Assembly: GCA_016286055.1 (NCBI GenBank)
Contig: JAEERW010000001.1
Location: 62,001 to 126,000, forward strand
Source: Bacteroidales bacterium
Lineage (GTDB): Bacteria > Bacteroidota > Bacteroidia > Bacteroidales > UBA3824
DNA: 64,000 bases
Direction of reading: 5' to 3'
In this document: piece by piece, positions 25,937 through 34,995 of the stretch
Layout: each line of letters opens with the position of its first letter
Position numbering within the stretch: position 1 is the stretch's first letter
Made by a program: the position numbers and the translations under genes
The notes under the pieces: model-generated
Told to the model about the DNA's origin: nothing
Seen by the model: the letters and a program-made list of their open reading frames with translations, nothing else
Databases searched by the model: none

Positions 25937-26071
25937 ATGACTGCTATTAAGTATTCTACTCAGTTTAAAAAAGATTATAAGTCTCTTACTGTTTCGGATC
26001 AGAAGAGTGTGGATAATGCCATTTTGAAATTGGTAAGGGTTGGCAGTCACGCCAAACTTTTTGGTAAATGA
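25937..26071 (+). pseudogene. RelE/YafQ-type toxin with internal deletion
   Basis: A 44-residue frame not listed among longer frames. Its start MTAIKYSTQFKKDYKSL matches the N-terminus of YafQ/RelE toxins and its end LVRVGSHAKLFGK matches their C-terminus (LVRTGSHSxLF). Intact toxins are about 90 residues, so roughly 45 middle residues, including the catalytic basic/His region, are missing while the frame is kept. This looks like an in-frame deletion that disarmed the toxin. Confidence 0.75.
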
Positions 26072-26086
26072 TTAAGTATTAATGCT

Positions 26087-27121
26087 ATGTCTTCTTATTT
26101 TGCTATCCAATGGCATATTACCGACAATTGCGACCTTAGATGCAAGCATTGCTATATCTATGCGAGAAAGAATGTTAAACCTGTGGAAACTCCTTGGGAT
26201 AACCTTTTGTCTACGCTCGATGGTATTGTAGAGCATTGTAGGGTTCTTCATCGCGAGCCTTATATTTATATTACGGGCGGCGACCCGATGCTACATTCAA
26301 GGTTTTGGGATTTTTTGGAGTTGGTGCACGACCTTAAAATCCCTTTCTCCATTATGGGAAATCCTTATCACCTTAATAAAGAGGTGTGCCAGATGCTGAG
26401 TTCGCTTGGCTGTCAAAAGTTTCAACTTTCGCTCGATGGTCTTGCTCCCACTCACGACAAATTGCGCAGGCCGGGTTCGTTTAAGGCTACGATAAATGCT
26501 ATTCCTATTATCCGCGAGGCTGGTATCAAGTGCGTGGTAATGTCTACTGTGAGTGCTAAAAATATGAATGATATTCCACAGTTGATAGATGTTGTGGTTG
26601 GAAATCAGGTAGATGTGTATGCGTTTGCACGATATTGCCCTACCGAAGGTATAAAGAGTGCTTGGCATATTCCGCCGCAAGAATATCGTAAGTTTTTGGA
26701 TGCCTGTTGGCACAAGTTTGAGGAGCATAGCAATAGCAACACCATTTTTAACCTCAAAGACCATCTTTGGACGCTTTATCTTTATGAAAAAAAACTTTGG
26801 AAGATTCCCCAAAAATCCGACCCGTACGGCATTTACGATGGATGTCATTGTGCCCAAGACCATCTAACTATCACAGCCGATGGCAACATTATGGCTTGCC
26901 GACGGTTTGATAGCGTGGTTGGCAATGTGAAAACGGGTATTTACGATGCTTATAAGAGTAGCGAAATGGATAAATACCGCCATTATGGAAAGTTTGAAAA
27001 ATGCAAGGATTGTGTGCTGCTGCGGTTTTGCAGAGGTTGTCCCGCTGTGGCATACGGTTATGACCGAAATTTTTATGCACGCGACCCTCAATGTTGGCGG
27101 ACGGTGAAATCATCAGTGTGA
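26087..27121 (+). CDS. Radical SAM/SPASM domain enzyme
   Basis: 344 residues. The [4Fe-4S] radical SAM motif C15-x3-C19-x2-C22 (NCDLRCKHCY) is followed by ITGGDPML (SAM binding) and a C-terminal SPASM domain with several cysteines (GNIMACRRF, KCKDCVLLRFCRGCP, QCWR). SPASM enzymes modify peptides or proteins, forming thioethers, C-C bonds or epimers. From memory the N-terminal QWHITDNCDLRCKHCYIY resembles the family called ACGX-system rSAM, which is associated with small Cys/Gly repeat peptides. The Cys-ending proteins at 24592 and 27113 are therefore candidate partners. Its stop overlaps the 3' end of the opposite-strand gene at 27113 by 9 bp. Confidence 0.92.
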   Translation: MSSYFAIQWHITDNCDLRCKHCYIYARKNVKPVETPWDNLLSTLDGIVEHCRVLHREPYIYITGGDPMLHSRFWDFLELVHDLKIPFSIMGNPYHLNKEVCQMLSSLGCQKFQLSLDGLAPTHDKLRRPGSFKATINAIPIIREAGIKCVVMSTVSAKNMNDIPQLIDVVVGNQVDVYAFARYCPTEGIKSAWHIPPQEYRKFLDACWHKFEEHSNSNTIFNLKDHLWTLYLYEKKLWKIPQKSDPYGIYDGCHCAQDHLTITADGNIMACRRFDSVVGNVKTGIYDAYKSSEMDKYRHYGKFEKCKDCVLLRFCRGCPAVAYGYDRNFYARDPQCWRTVKSSV

Positions 27122-27457
27122 GCAACTTGTGCCGCAATTTGTGGGTATTCCTGATTCATTTGATGTATCGTAACCTGCTCCATCGATCCAAAATTCAAGT
27201 CTTTCGCCCAATGTGGGACGGAAGGGTTTGCGTTTTGGCTTAGATTCCTCGGGTTCGGGAATTTTAGGTTGATTGATAAAATCGTTGGCAGAATGGTGCA
27301 GCCCCACGTCTTTGTTTTCGATGTGGTAGGTGGTTCCTTTGGGTGGCGGCGTGGTTTTAGATTCAGCGGATGAGCCATTTTTGCCTGTGAATGACTCGTA
27401 CGCCGCAATACCCATTATTGCTATTATCAATATTAATATTATCAAAAAGAATATCAT
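27113..27457 (-). CDS. Small single-span membrane protein, Cys-containing C-terminus
   Basis: 114 residues: an N-terminal membrane segment (MIFFLIILILIIAIMGIAAY), a Pro/Lys/Glu-rich linker, then RPTLGERLEFWIDGAGY and a C-terminal NCGTSCSH. It starts 4 bp after the NSS transporter stop, so it is surely co-transcribed with that gene and could be its accessory small subunit, like MetS of MetPS systems. Its tail-to-tail overlap with the radical SAM gene and the Cys-ending tail also allow it to be a modification target. I cannot decide between these. Confidence 0.7.
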   Translation of the reverse strand: MIFFLIILILIIAIMGIAAYESFTGKNGSSAESKTTPPPKGTTYHIENKDVGLHHSANDFINQPKIPEPEESKPKRKPFRPTLGERLEFWIDGAGYDTSNESGIPTNCGTSCSH

Positions 27458-27461
27458 AGCG

Positions 27462-28850
27462 TTACATTATTCCTGTTGATTTCAACAAAAGTACAAAAAG
27501 CAAAAACGGCACAACGTACTTAATCATAATTATATAGAGTTTCCGTCGCATAAATATTTCGCCGTTTAGGGTAAGTTCGTTTACCACAGTGTCGGGCGTG
27601 GCAATCCAGCCTATAAGTATGCAGGTGCCAATTTCTAAAAGTGGCATCATCACGTTGTTGCTAACATAGTCCATAAGGTCGAGCACCTGAGCCTTTACGC
27701 CGTTGGGCAGGTTGATTTCAAAATAGAAAACGTTGTAGCCAAGGCAAACCACTGTGGCAAAGCCTATTAATGCCAAAAACGACAACCACGAGCAGCGACG
27801 TCGCGAAACGGGATATTTTTCTAAAATGCCCGACACAAAGCCTTCCATCATTCCCACCGAACTTGTAAGCGCAGCAAAAAGTACCATTACAAAAAACATC
27901 GCGCCGATAATGTTTCCCGCCGTGCCGAGTGCTGCAAACACCTTTGGCACATTGATAAACATCAGCCCCGGTCCCGACGATTCTAACCCTTGCGCACCGG
28001 CAAACACATATACCGCCGGAATTACCATAAAGCCAGCCAAAAACGCCGCTAACGTATCGAAAAACTCTATGCGGTTGATACTCTGCACAAGGTTGTCGCT
28101 TTTTTTAACATACGACCCATACGACACCATCATTCCCGCAGCAAGGCTGAGACTGAAAAACAACTGCCCCATAGCGTCGAGAAATGTCTCTAAGAGTTTC
28201 TCCATAGTCAGGTTGGAAAAGTCGGGGATAACAAACACCTTTAAGCCGTCTAATCCTGTGCGTGTGGTGCCGTCGCTGTCGGTGTGGCTGAGCGTGAGCG
28301 AATATATTGCTATGCCGATTATCATCAAAAAGAGCAACGGCATCACTGTTTTAGAAAACCTCTCGATACCTTTGTTGACACCTCGGCTAACTATTGCCGC
28401 CGTAATGCCCAAAAACACAAACGTATACACCAATGGTTCGTATTGAGCGGAGATAAATCCGCCAAAAAATCCATCTTGGGCAGCATCTGCGCCACCGCCT
28501 GTAACAAACTCTACGGCATATTTCATTACCCATCCGCCCACCACACAGTAGTAGGAGAGGAGTATAAACGGAATAAGGCACGCTACTGTACCTAAATGCT
28601 TAAATTTTGTGTTTAAATCGCCGTATGCAAATAGCGCACTTTTTTGGGTGTTGCGTCCGATGGCAATTTCGGTGGTGAGGAGTGTAAAACCGAATGTGGC
28701 AGCCAAAATCAGGTATACGAGCAGAAACAGACCTCCGCCGTCTTTGGCAGCGAGATATGGAAAACGCCAAATGTTGCCCAATCCCACTGCGCTGCCTGCC
28801 GCCGTAAGTATAAAGCCCAACTGTCCGCTGAATGAGTTGCGTGATGTCAT
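27462..28850 (-). CDS. Sodium-dependent transporter, NSS (SNF) family
   Basis: 462 residues with about 11-12 membrane segments. The first helix AAGSAVGLGNIWRFPYLAAKDGGG carries the sodium- and substrate-binding turn conserved in LeuT and related neurotransmitter:sodium symporters. FFSLSLAAGMMVSYGSY corresponds to helix 6-7. It imports an amino acid or related amine with sodium; substrate cannot be inferred. A small membrane protein gene follows by 4 bp. Confidence 0.95.
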   Translation of the reverse strand: MTSRNSFSGQLGFILTAAGSAVGLGNIWRFPYLAAKDGGGLFLLVYLILAATFGFTLLTTEIAIGRNTQKSALFAYGDLNTKFKHLGTVACLIPFILLSYYCVVGGWVMKYAVEFVTGGGADAAQDGFFGGFISAQYEPLVYTFVFLGITAAIVSRGVNKGIERFSKTVMPLLFLMIIGIAIYSLTLSHTDSDGTTRTGLDGLKVFVIPDFSNLTMEKLLETFLDAMGQLFFSLSLAAGMMVSYGSYVKKSDNLVQSINRIEFFDTLAAFLAGFMVIPAVYVFAGAQGLESSGPGLMFINVPKVFAALGTAGNIIGAMFFVMVLFAALTSSVGMMEGFVSGILEKYPVSRRRCSWLSFLALIGFATVVCLGYNVFYFEINLPNGVKAQVLDLMDYVSNNVMMPLLEIGTCILIGWIATPDTVVNELTLNGEIFMRRKLYIIMIKYVVPFLLFVLLLKSTGIM

Positions 28851-28885
28851 TTCAGTATCTTTTGTTTGGGCAAATATAGGGAAAT

Positions 28886-31261
28886 TTATTCAGTTTTCAA
28901 TGTCTTAACAGGATTTTCGTTGGCGGCGCGGAAACTTGCGGCTGTTACCACCAAGGCTGTGATGCCCACGGCTATTAGTATGCCAATGGCAAATATCCAC
29001 GGCGCGATGGGGTAGTGGTAGGCAAATCCCGAAAAGTAGGTGTTGACTGCAAAGAATGACAGCGGTATTGCTATGGCGCTGCATATTGCCGCCAATATCA
29101 AGTATTTGCGGTTAAACATCGAAAGTATTTCTGCAATGGTGGCTCCGTTTACCTTGCGAATGCCAATTTCTTTGCGGCGGCTTTCGGTTTCAAAGAGCAC
29201 AATGCCGAATATTCCCATAACAGATATGATGATGGCTATTATGGTAAATGTGGAAATCATCGACGACACATCGTTCTCTGTCTTGTAGTTTTCGCTGAGT
29301 TCCTGCTCGAAGGTTTGAATTTCGGGCTGAATGACAGTGAAGTTTGGGTCGATTTCGGCTAATGTGGTGTAGATGTAGTCTCTAACGCTTTTTACGTTGG
29401 CACCGTCGGCGTAGCGGATGTAGAGCCGGTTCATAATGTTTTCTTTGTAAACAAAAATACCACAGGACGAAATGTTGTATCGCAGAGGCCTGATATGGAA
29501 GTCGGAACAGAATCCTACGATTTTGAAGTTTTCTGATGGAAAAACGGTTTCAGTGGTGATATTTGTACTGCGACGTGCTGTCTCGTTGAAAATCGCTATC
29601 GTGAGCGTGTCGTTGATATCAGATTCCATAAAATTGCGCCCCTCGGTTATCTTTATTCCCATAAAGTCGAAGAAATTTTTAGATACGGTCATTCCTTCGA
29701 AAGCAAACAACTCATCTGGATTGTCGGGAGATTGAATGCTTGAATGATTGCCTTGTGCGTGCACAATGTGGTCTCTTGTCCAAGTGATGTCGGTAATTTG
29801 CGGATTTTCGAGGAGTTTGGTGCGGACGGTCTCGTGTTTTTGAGCGATGTTTCCTGGTGTCCACAGTGTTAGAATATTGTCCTTATTGAATCCGATGTCT
29901 TTTGACAATAGGTAACTGTTGTTTTTTTGGATAAACAACGAGCAAATAATCAAGGCGATAGATGCCGCTACTTGGAATCCAACTAAAAACAAACGCAGCG
30001 GATTTCGGCTGTTTTCGGTCATCTTGCCTTTGAGGGCGAGCGCGGGTGGCAGCGAAGTGATATGCAATGCTGGGTAGAGGCTTGTTAACGCTGCTGCCGC
30101 AATGGATACCAATATGCTGATAGTGAGTATTTTGTAATTTGAGAACACTACCTTGTCCATATCCACCACACCGTCTACAAACCAAGGTATTACGGTGCGA
30201 GTTGCCACCCAAGCCAACACTACCGCCAAAAGGGTGAATATTATTGATTCGCCAACCACACTAAGCACAAGCCGTGAACGATCGCAGCCGAGTATCTTGT
30301 TGATATTGATATCTTTGATACGTTTGGGCGCACGTGCCATAAAGAAGTTGAAATAGTTGATGAACGCGATAGCGAGAACAAGTATGGCGAGAAGCACGTA
30401 AGTGTATATCAACTTGGCGTCGCTGGGTGTGTGGAATCCTGCCATTTGAGTATGTAGGTGGATGTCTTTGATTGGAAGGTAATCCACATTAAATCCTCCG
30501 ACTAAGTTGTCGAGAAGTTCGGCGGGCATATTTGGCTCTTTTTCGAACATCGACCTCATAAGTTTTTTGAAAGTCTCCCGGTGTTCGGTATTGAATTTTT
30601 CGGGAGTAATTCCGTCTTGGAGTTTTATGTAGTAGGTGTACGACCATTGACCCGAATTGTTGATATTATCATCAGCAATATTGAAGAATCCATCCAATTG
30701 TCCAAACTCGGTGTTGTTTTCCATATCCTCGTAGATAGCCACAATTTCGAGTGTGTAGTCGGGGGTGTTGAGGTAAGGAATTATTATGTCGCCTACCTTC
30801 AATTCGTATTTTTGCGCCAACGAACGGGTGATTATTAAATCTTTGCCGGTTTTGAAACGAGAGAGGTCGCCTTCCAATATGTTGAGTCCGAACACTTCTG
30901 GCAGACCGCTGGTGCACCCACGAATGGTAAAATTGATTTTGCTGTGATGTCCGCCGTTTTCGATATATCCGTCCCAAATGCCCCCACACAGGCATCCGTA
31001 TTTTTCTATTTGCGGAATTTGAGTGCCGATGGATTCGCCCAACGGTCGCGATATGGCGTTTGCCCATTCACCGGACCACACTTCTGGGCTTTGGAAGGTT
31101 ATCTGGCAGATTCTGTCGTGGTCTTTGATGCTTTGGTTGAATGTGAACGAGTAGTCTGCCATAGACATCAATGTGTAGAATGTGGCTATGGCTATGGCTA
31201 TTCCCACAATGTTGAGCAGCGAAGGAAGCGTAGTTAACGATCTGAGTTTAAAAAGTTTCAT
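28886..31261 (-). CDS. MacB/FtsX-type ABC permease, copy 2
   Basis: 791 residues. One N-terminal membrane span, a large periplasmic MacB-PCD-like domain (about 45-280), three spans, a short core, a second periplasmic domain and three C-terminal spans with the FtsX-type ETESRRKEIGIRKVNGAT motif. It lacks an ATPase domain and depends on the ABC ATPase encoded at 33817. It is a close tandem duplicate of the next gene upstream: the termini are nearly identical and the periplasmic domain has diverged. Such permeases export peptides, lipoproteins or drugs, or act by mechanotransmission without transport. Confidence 0.93.
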   Translation of the reverse strand: MKLFKLRSLTTLPSLLNIVGIAIAIATFYTLMSMADYSFTFNQSIKDHDRICQITFQSPEVWSGEWANAISRPLGESIGTQIPQIEKYGCLCGGIWDGYIENGGHHSKINFTIRGCTSGLPEVFGLNILEGDLSRFKTGKDLIITRSLAQKYELKVGDIIIPYLNTPDYTLEIVAIYEDMENNTEFGQLDGFFNIADDNINNSGQWSYTYYIKLQDGITPEKFNTEHRETFKKLMRSMFEKEPNMPAELLDNLVGGFNVDYLPIKDIHLHTQMAGFHTPSDAKLIYTYVLLAILVLAIAFINYFNFFMARAPKRIKDININKILGCDRSRLVLSVVGESIIFTLLAVVLAWVATRTVIPWFVDGVVDMDKVVFSNYKILTISILVSIAAAALTSLYPALHITSLPPALALKGKMTENSRNPLRLFLVGFQVAASIALIICSLFIQKNNSYLLSKDIGFNKDNILTLWTPGNIAQKHETVRTKLLENPQITDITWTRDHIVHAQGNHSSIQSPDNPDELFAFEGMTVSKNFFDFMGIKITEGRNFMESDINDTLTIAIFNETARRSTNITTETVFPSENFKIVGFCSDFHIRPLRYNISSCGIFVYKENIMNRLYIRYADGANVKSVRDYIYTTLAEIDPNFTVIQPEIQTFEQELSENYKTENDVSSMISTFTIIAIIISVMGIFGIVLFETESRRKEIGIRKVNGATIAEILSMFNRKYLILAAICSAIAIPLSFFAVNTYFSGFAYHYPIAPWIFAIGILIAVGITALVVTAASFRAANENPVKTLKTE

Positions 31262-31340
31262 ATTTTTATATTTTTTAGAATTGACAATTGATGGTTAACA
31301 ATTCACAATTATTGGTTCATTATGAATTATGAATTATGAA
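31262..31340. repeat. A/T-rich spacer with tandem ATGAATT repeats
   Basis: The gap between the two duplicate permeases holds GAATTGACAATTG-type short palindromes and three consecutive copies of ATGAATT. Similar spacers occur at 33735-33816 and 39140-39193 in the same locus. Confidence 0.6.
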
Positions 31341-33734
31341 TTATTCAGATTTGAGAGTGTTCACGGGGTTTTCGCTTGCGGCACGGAAACTTGCGGCTGT
31401 TACCACCAAGGCTGTGATGCCCACGGCTATGATAATGCCAATGGCAAATATCCACGGCGCGATGGGGTAGTGGTAGGCAAATCCTTCAAAATATTTGCTT
31501 ACGGCAAAGAGCGATACTGGAATTGCTATTGCGCTGCATATTGCCGCTAATATCAAGTACTTGCGGTTGAACATCGAAAGTATTTCTACAATAGTGGCAC
31601 CGTTTACCTTTCGTATGCCGATCTCCTTGCGGCGGCTCTCGGTTTCAAAGAGAACTATGCCGAATATTCCCATTACAGATATGATGATGGCTATTACTGT
31701 GAAAATTGTAATCATCGACGACACAGTGTTTTCGTTCTGGTAGTTTTCGCTAATCTGCTGGTCGAAAGTTTTGAGTTCGGGCTGGATAACAGCGAAATTT
31801 GGGTCAATATCGGTTAATGTGTTTAGAATGTATTCTCTTACGCTTTTTACGTCGGCACCTTCGGCGTAGCGGATGTAGAGTTGACTCATAGAGCCATCTT
31901 TATTGAGGCATAGGGCGCAGGATGTGATGTCGTATAGCAGAGGCTTGAAGTTGAAGTCGTTGCAAAATCCGACGATGTTGATGTTGCCTTCATCAGATTC
32001 TCCACCGATTTTAGTTTCAGTGGTAAGATTCAAACGTTTGCGTGCGGTTTCGTTGAAAATCATCGGATAGTTGATGGTGTCTTGGATGTCGGATTCTGAA
32101 AAGTTGCGGCCGTTGGTTATCTTTATTCCCATACAGTCGGCGAAGTTTTTAGACACATACAATACATCGAAATAACAACTTTCTTCTGGGTTTTCTTTGG
32201 AAGGTACGCTCCAAAATGACCCTTGTGAGCGAACTATTGCATCGCCTGCCCAAGTCATATCTGAGATGTTTGGGTTTTCGAGAAGTCTGTTGCGTACTGT
32301 CTCGTGTTTTTGAACTATACCTGGCGGACACCACATTGTGAGAAGGTTGTCCTTGCTGTAGCCAATGTCGGTTGATATTATGTAATTGTTGTTTTTGTGA
32401 ATAAACAACGAGCATATAATCAGGGCGATAGAAGCCGCTATTTGAAATCCTACTAAAATCAAACGCAGCGGGTTTCGGTTGCTTTCGGTCATCTTACCTT
32501 TGAGAGCGAGAGCAGGAGGCAACGATGTGATATGCAGGGCTGGATAGAGACTTGTCAAAACTGCCGCTACAATTGATGCCAATACGCTGATAGCGAGTAT
32601 TTTGTAGTTTGATAACACTGTTTTTTCCATATCCACTATGTCGCCTACAAACCAAGTCATTACGGTGTGCGTAATAACCCAAGCCAACACTACCGACATA
32701 AGTGTGAATATTATTGATTCGCCCACTAAATTAAGCACTAGACGTGACCGGTTGCAGCCAAGTATCTTGTTGATATTTATATCTTTGATACGTTTGGGCG
32801 CACGAGCCATAAAGAAGTTGAAATAGTTGATGAACGCGATGGCGAGCACAAGTATGGATAGAAGCACAAAAGTGTAAATCAAATTAGCATCCTGATGCCT
32901 GTGGTAGCCTGCCATCTGCGAGTGCAGGTGGAGGTCTTTGATTGGAAGAAATTCCATATTGAATTGTTCGATTGCGTTTTCGAGATACTCTTTGGGTACC
33001 TGTGTGTCGTCTTTGTATATCAACCTGATTATATCCTTGACAGATTCTTTGCTTTCGGAGAGAAATTCTTCTGGGTCAACTCCGTTTTGGAGTTTTATGT
33101 AATAGGTATAGTCCCAATGGTTTCTGGAATTGATATTTTCCTCGCCAAGGTTGGTGAATCCGTCAAATTGCCCGAACTCGGTGTTGTTTTCAAAATCCTC
33201 ATATACAGCCACAATTTCGAGAGTACGGCTGAGGTTGTTGAGGTCGGGATACAGAATGTCGCCAATTTTTAGACTGTATTTCTCAGCCATAGAGCGAGTT
33301 ATAATCAAATCATTGGCGGTTTTGAAACGCGACAGGTCGCCTTCCACAATATTGAATCCGAACACCTCGGTTAGTCCGTTGTCGCAAGCCACGGCGGTGA
33401 AATGGATTTTGCTGTGGTGTCCGCCGTTTTCGATGTAACTGTCCCAAATGCCCCAACGACGCAGGCATCCGTATTTTTCAATTTGCGGAAGCCCATCGCC
33501 TAAGGCTATGCCGAAAGGTCGCGGAAAGTTGTTTGACCATTCGCCTCCCGAAACGTCTATGCTATGGTAGATTATCTGGCAGATGCGTTCGTTGTCTTTG
33601 ACGCTGCGGTTAAACGTCAACGAGTAGTCTGCAACCGCCATCAGCGTGTAGAATGTGGCAATTGCAATGGCTATTCCCGTGATATTCAACAGCGAGGGAA
33701 GCGTGACCAGCGAACGGAGTCGAAAGAATTTCAT
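31341..33734 (-). CDS. MacB/FtsX-type ABC permease, copy 1
   Basis: 797 residues with the same order of parts as the gene at 28886: N-terminal span, periplasmic domain, three spans, second periplasmic domain, and C-terminal spans with ETESRRKEIGIRKVNGAT. The first 40 and last 130 residues are nearly the same as copy 2; the region 50-250 differs more. Copy 1 is nearer the ATPase gene and was probably the source, or both arose from a common duplication. Likely works as a dimer, possibly a heterodimer with copy 2. Confidence 0.93.
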   Translation of the reverse strand: MKFFRLRSLVTLPSLLNITGIAIAIATFYTLMAVADYSLTFNRSVKDNERICQIIYHSIDVSGGEWSNNFPRPFGIALGDGLPQIEKYGCLRRWGIWDSYIENGGHHSKIHFTAVACDNGLTEVFGFNIVEGDLSRFKTANDLIITRSMAEKYSLKIGDILYPDLNNLSRTLEIVAVYEDFENNTEFGQFDGFTNLGEENINSRNHWDYTYYIKLQNGVDPEEFLSESKESVKDIIRLIYKDDTQVPKEYLENAIEQFNMEFLPIKDLHLHSQMAGYHRHQDANLIYTFVLLSILVLAIAFINYFNFFMARAPKRIKDININKILGCNRSRLVLNLVGESIIFTLMSVVLAWVITHTVMTWFVGDIVDMEKTVLSNYKILAISVLASIVAAVLTSLYPALHITSLPPALALKGKMTESNRNPLRLILVGFQIAASIALIICSLFIHKNNNYIISTDIGYSKDNLLTMWCPPGIVQKHETVRNRLLENPNISDMTWAGDAIVRSQGSFWSVPSKENPEESCYFDVLYVSKNFADCMGIKITNGRNFSESDIQDTINYPMIFNETARKRLNLTTETKIGGESDEGNINIVGFCNDFNFKPLLYDITSCALCLNKDGSMSQLYIRYAEGADVKSVREYILNTLTDIDPNFAVIQPELKTFDQQISENYQNENTVSSMITIFTVIAIIISVMGIFGIVLFETESRRKEIGIRKVNGATIVEILSMFNRKYLILAAICSAIAIPVSLFAVSKYFEGFAYHYPIAPWIFAIGIIIAVGITALVVTAASFRAASENPVNTLKSE

Positions 33735-33816
33735 ATTTTTATCATTTTAGAATTGACAGTTGACAATTGACAGTTGACAATTAATTGTTCATTGTCAATT
33801 GTCCATTGTCAATTAT
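33735..33816. repeat. A/T-rich spacer with GACAATT inverted and tandem repeats
   Basis: Repeated TTGACAATTGACAG on one side and TTGTCAATTGTCCATTG on the other can fold into a hairpin between the ATPase and permease genes. Same class of spacer as at 31262. Confidence 0.65.
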
Positions 33817-34497
33817 TTAAAGTTCGTTCTTTACATCAGAAACAATTTTGCCGTCGAAGAGGTTGATGATACGTTGTGCTTTGGCGGCATCTTTTTGCGA
33901 GTGGGTAACCATAACGATGGTAGAACCTTCGCGGTTGAGTTCGGTGAGGAGTTCCATCACTTCGCGGCCGTTTTTAGAATCGAGGTTACCAGTAGGTTCG
34001 TCGGCGAGAATCAACTTGGGGTTCATTACCACTGCACGGGCAATTGCCACACGCTGCTGCTGACCGCCGGAGAGTTGCTGCGGAAAATGTTTTGCCCTGT
34101 GGGCGATGTTCATACGTTTGAGAATTTCGTCAACACGTTTTTTGCGCTCAGATGAACTGATTTTGAGGTAGAGCAATGGAAGTTCCACATTTTCATATAC
34201 ATTGAGTTCGTCGATAAGGTTGAAACTCTGGAACACGAAACCGATGTTGCCCTTGCGGAATTGTGTGCGGTCTTTTTCTTTGAGGTTACCCACTTCCTGA
34301 CCAATAAGTTCGTAACTGCCTGATGTGGGGTTGTCTAAAAGACCGAGGATATTCATAAGTGTAGATTTGCCGCATCCCGAAGGCCCCATAATGGCTACAA
34401 ATTCGCCGTCTTTGATTTCAAACGAAACACCGTCTAATGCGAGTGTCTGTACTTCTTCGGTAGAGAAGATTTTGCTGAGGTTTGTTACTTTAAGCAT
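33817..34497 (-). CDS. ABC transporter ATP-binding protein (MacB/LolD type)
   Basis: 226 residues, complete ABC ATPase: Walker A GPSGCGKS (38-45), signature LSGGQQQR, Walker B LILADEPTGNLD, H-loop in MVTHSQKDA. This is the subgroup that powers FtsX-fold permeases. It is the first gene of a unit with the two duplicate permeases and has its own sigma-54-like promoter (copy B). It is the only ATPase in the locus and probably also serves the permease at 35506. Confidence 0.95.
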   Translation of the reverse strand: MLKVTNLSKIFSTEEVQTLALDGVSFEIKDGEFVAIMGPSGCGKSTLMNILGLLDNPTSGSYELIGQEVGNLKEKDRTQFRKGNIGFVFQSFNLIDELNVYENVELPLLYLKISSSERKKRVDEILKRMNIAHRAKHFPQQLSGGQQQRVAIARAVVMNPKLILADEPTGNLDSKNGREVMELLTELNREGSTIVMVTHSQKDAAKAQRIINLFDGKIVSDVKNEL

Positions 34498-34548
34498 AGT
34501 ATTTTGTGTTTTATTGTTTATACTAAATTTGTTTTTACTTTATATGTA

Positions 34549-34654
34549 GCATTACTTGTGCCAAAGTGTTTAAGTGGTTGATATAATGCGTTTTGTGTTT
34601 TTGTAAGAGTGTAAAAGTGTAAAGTTTTTTTACAGTGATGTAAGGATTTTTTAC
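34549..34654 (-). promoter_or_regulatory. Sigma-54-like promoter with tandem upstream sites (copy B)
   Basis: Minus-strand -24 TGGCAC (34558-34563), 5-bp spacer and -12 ATGC (34549-34552), about 52 bp before the ATPase start. Upstream lies GTAAAGTTTTTTTAC (34619-34633, 56 bp from the -24 box) and a second palindrome-like copy starting at 34640, 21 bp from the first. Layout matches copies A and C. Confidence 0.8.
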
Positions 34655-34734
34655 AATTGATTTAGGTGAATTTATTTGCAGGATTCAACATTTTGTGTCA
34701 TATTTGCGTTTTAGTAACAGATAATATTAGCATT

Positions 34735-34995
34735 ATGACAGGAGTAGCACTACGTGTACAATCATCGCCAATGGGTCCTTATATGAGCCTTATGCGTCAG
34801 ATGAGCCGCAAACAAAAGTTGGATGTGGTGGCGTATCTTATTGATACAATTCAAGATGACGATTCTTCGGCAGAGTTGCAGACCAAGACACAAAGAGAAG
34901 TGCCCGAATCGTTCAAAAAACTTAGGGGCTTAGTGTCTTTTACAGAAGAAGAAATTGCCAAAGACGAGCGTCTGGCTTATATTATGGGACGATGA
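34735..34995 (+). CDS. Antitoxin-like protein of a VapBC pair
   Basis: 86 residues from the ATG at 34735 (MTGVALRVQSSP); 23 upstream codons of the open frame overlap the divergent regulatory region. SRKQKLDVVAYLIDTIQ resembles the N-terminal DNA-binding part of small antitoxins, and the acidic end FTEEEIAKDERLAYIMGR is a usual toxin-wrapping tail. The stop overlaps the PIN toxin start (ATGA). Likely an autoregulating antitoxin. Confidence 0.75.
   Translation: MTGVALRVQSSPMGPYMSLMRQMSRKQKLDVVAYLIDTIQDDDSSAELQTKTQREVPESFKKLRGLVSFTEEEIAKDERLAYIMGR

Noticed and set aside
31262-31340. A/T-rich ATGAATT spacers as promoters
   Set aside because: They contain no TAnnTTTG or sigma-54 match; similar spacers sit inside both exporter units, so they are more likely passive repeats.
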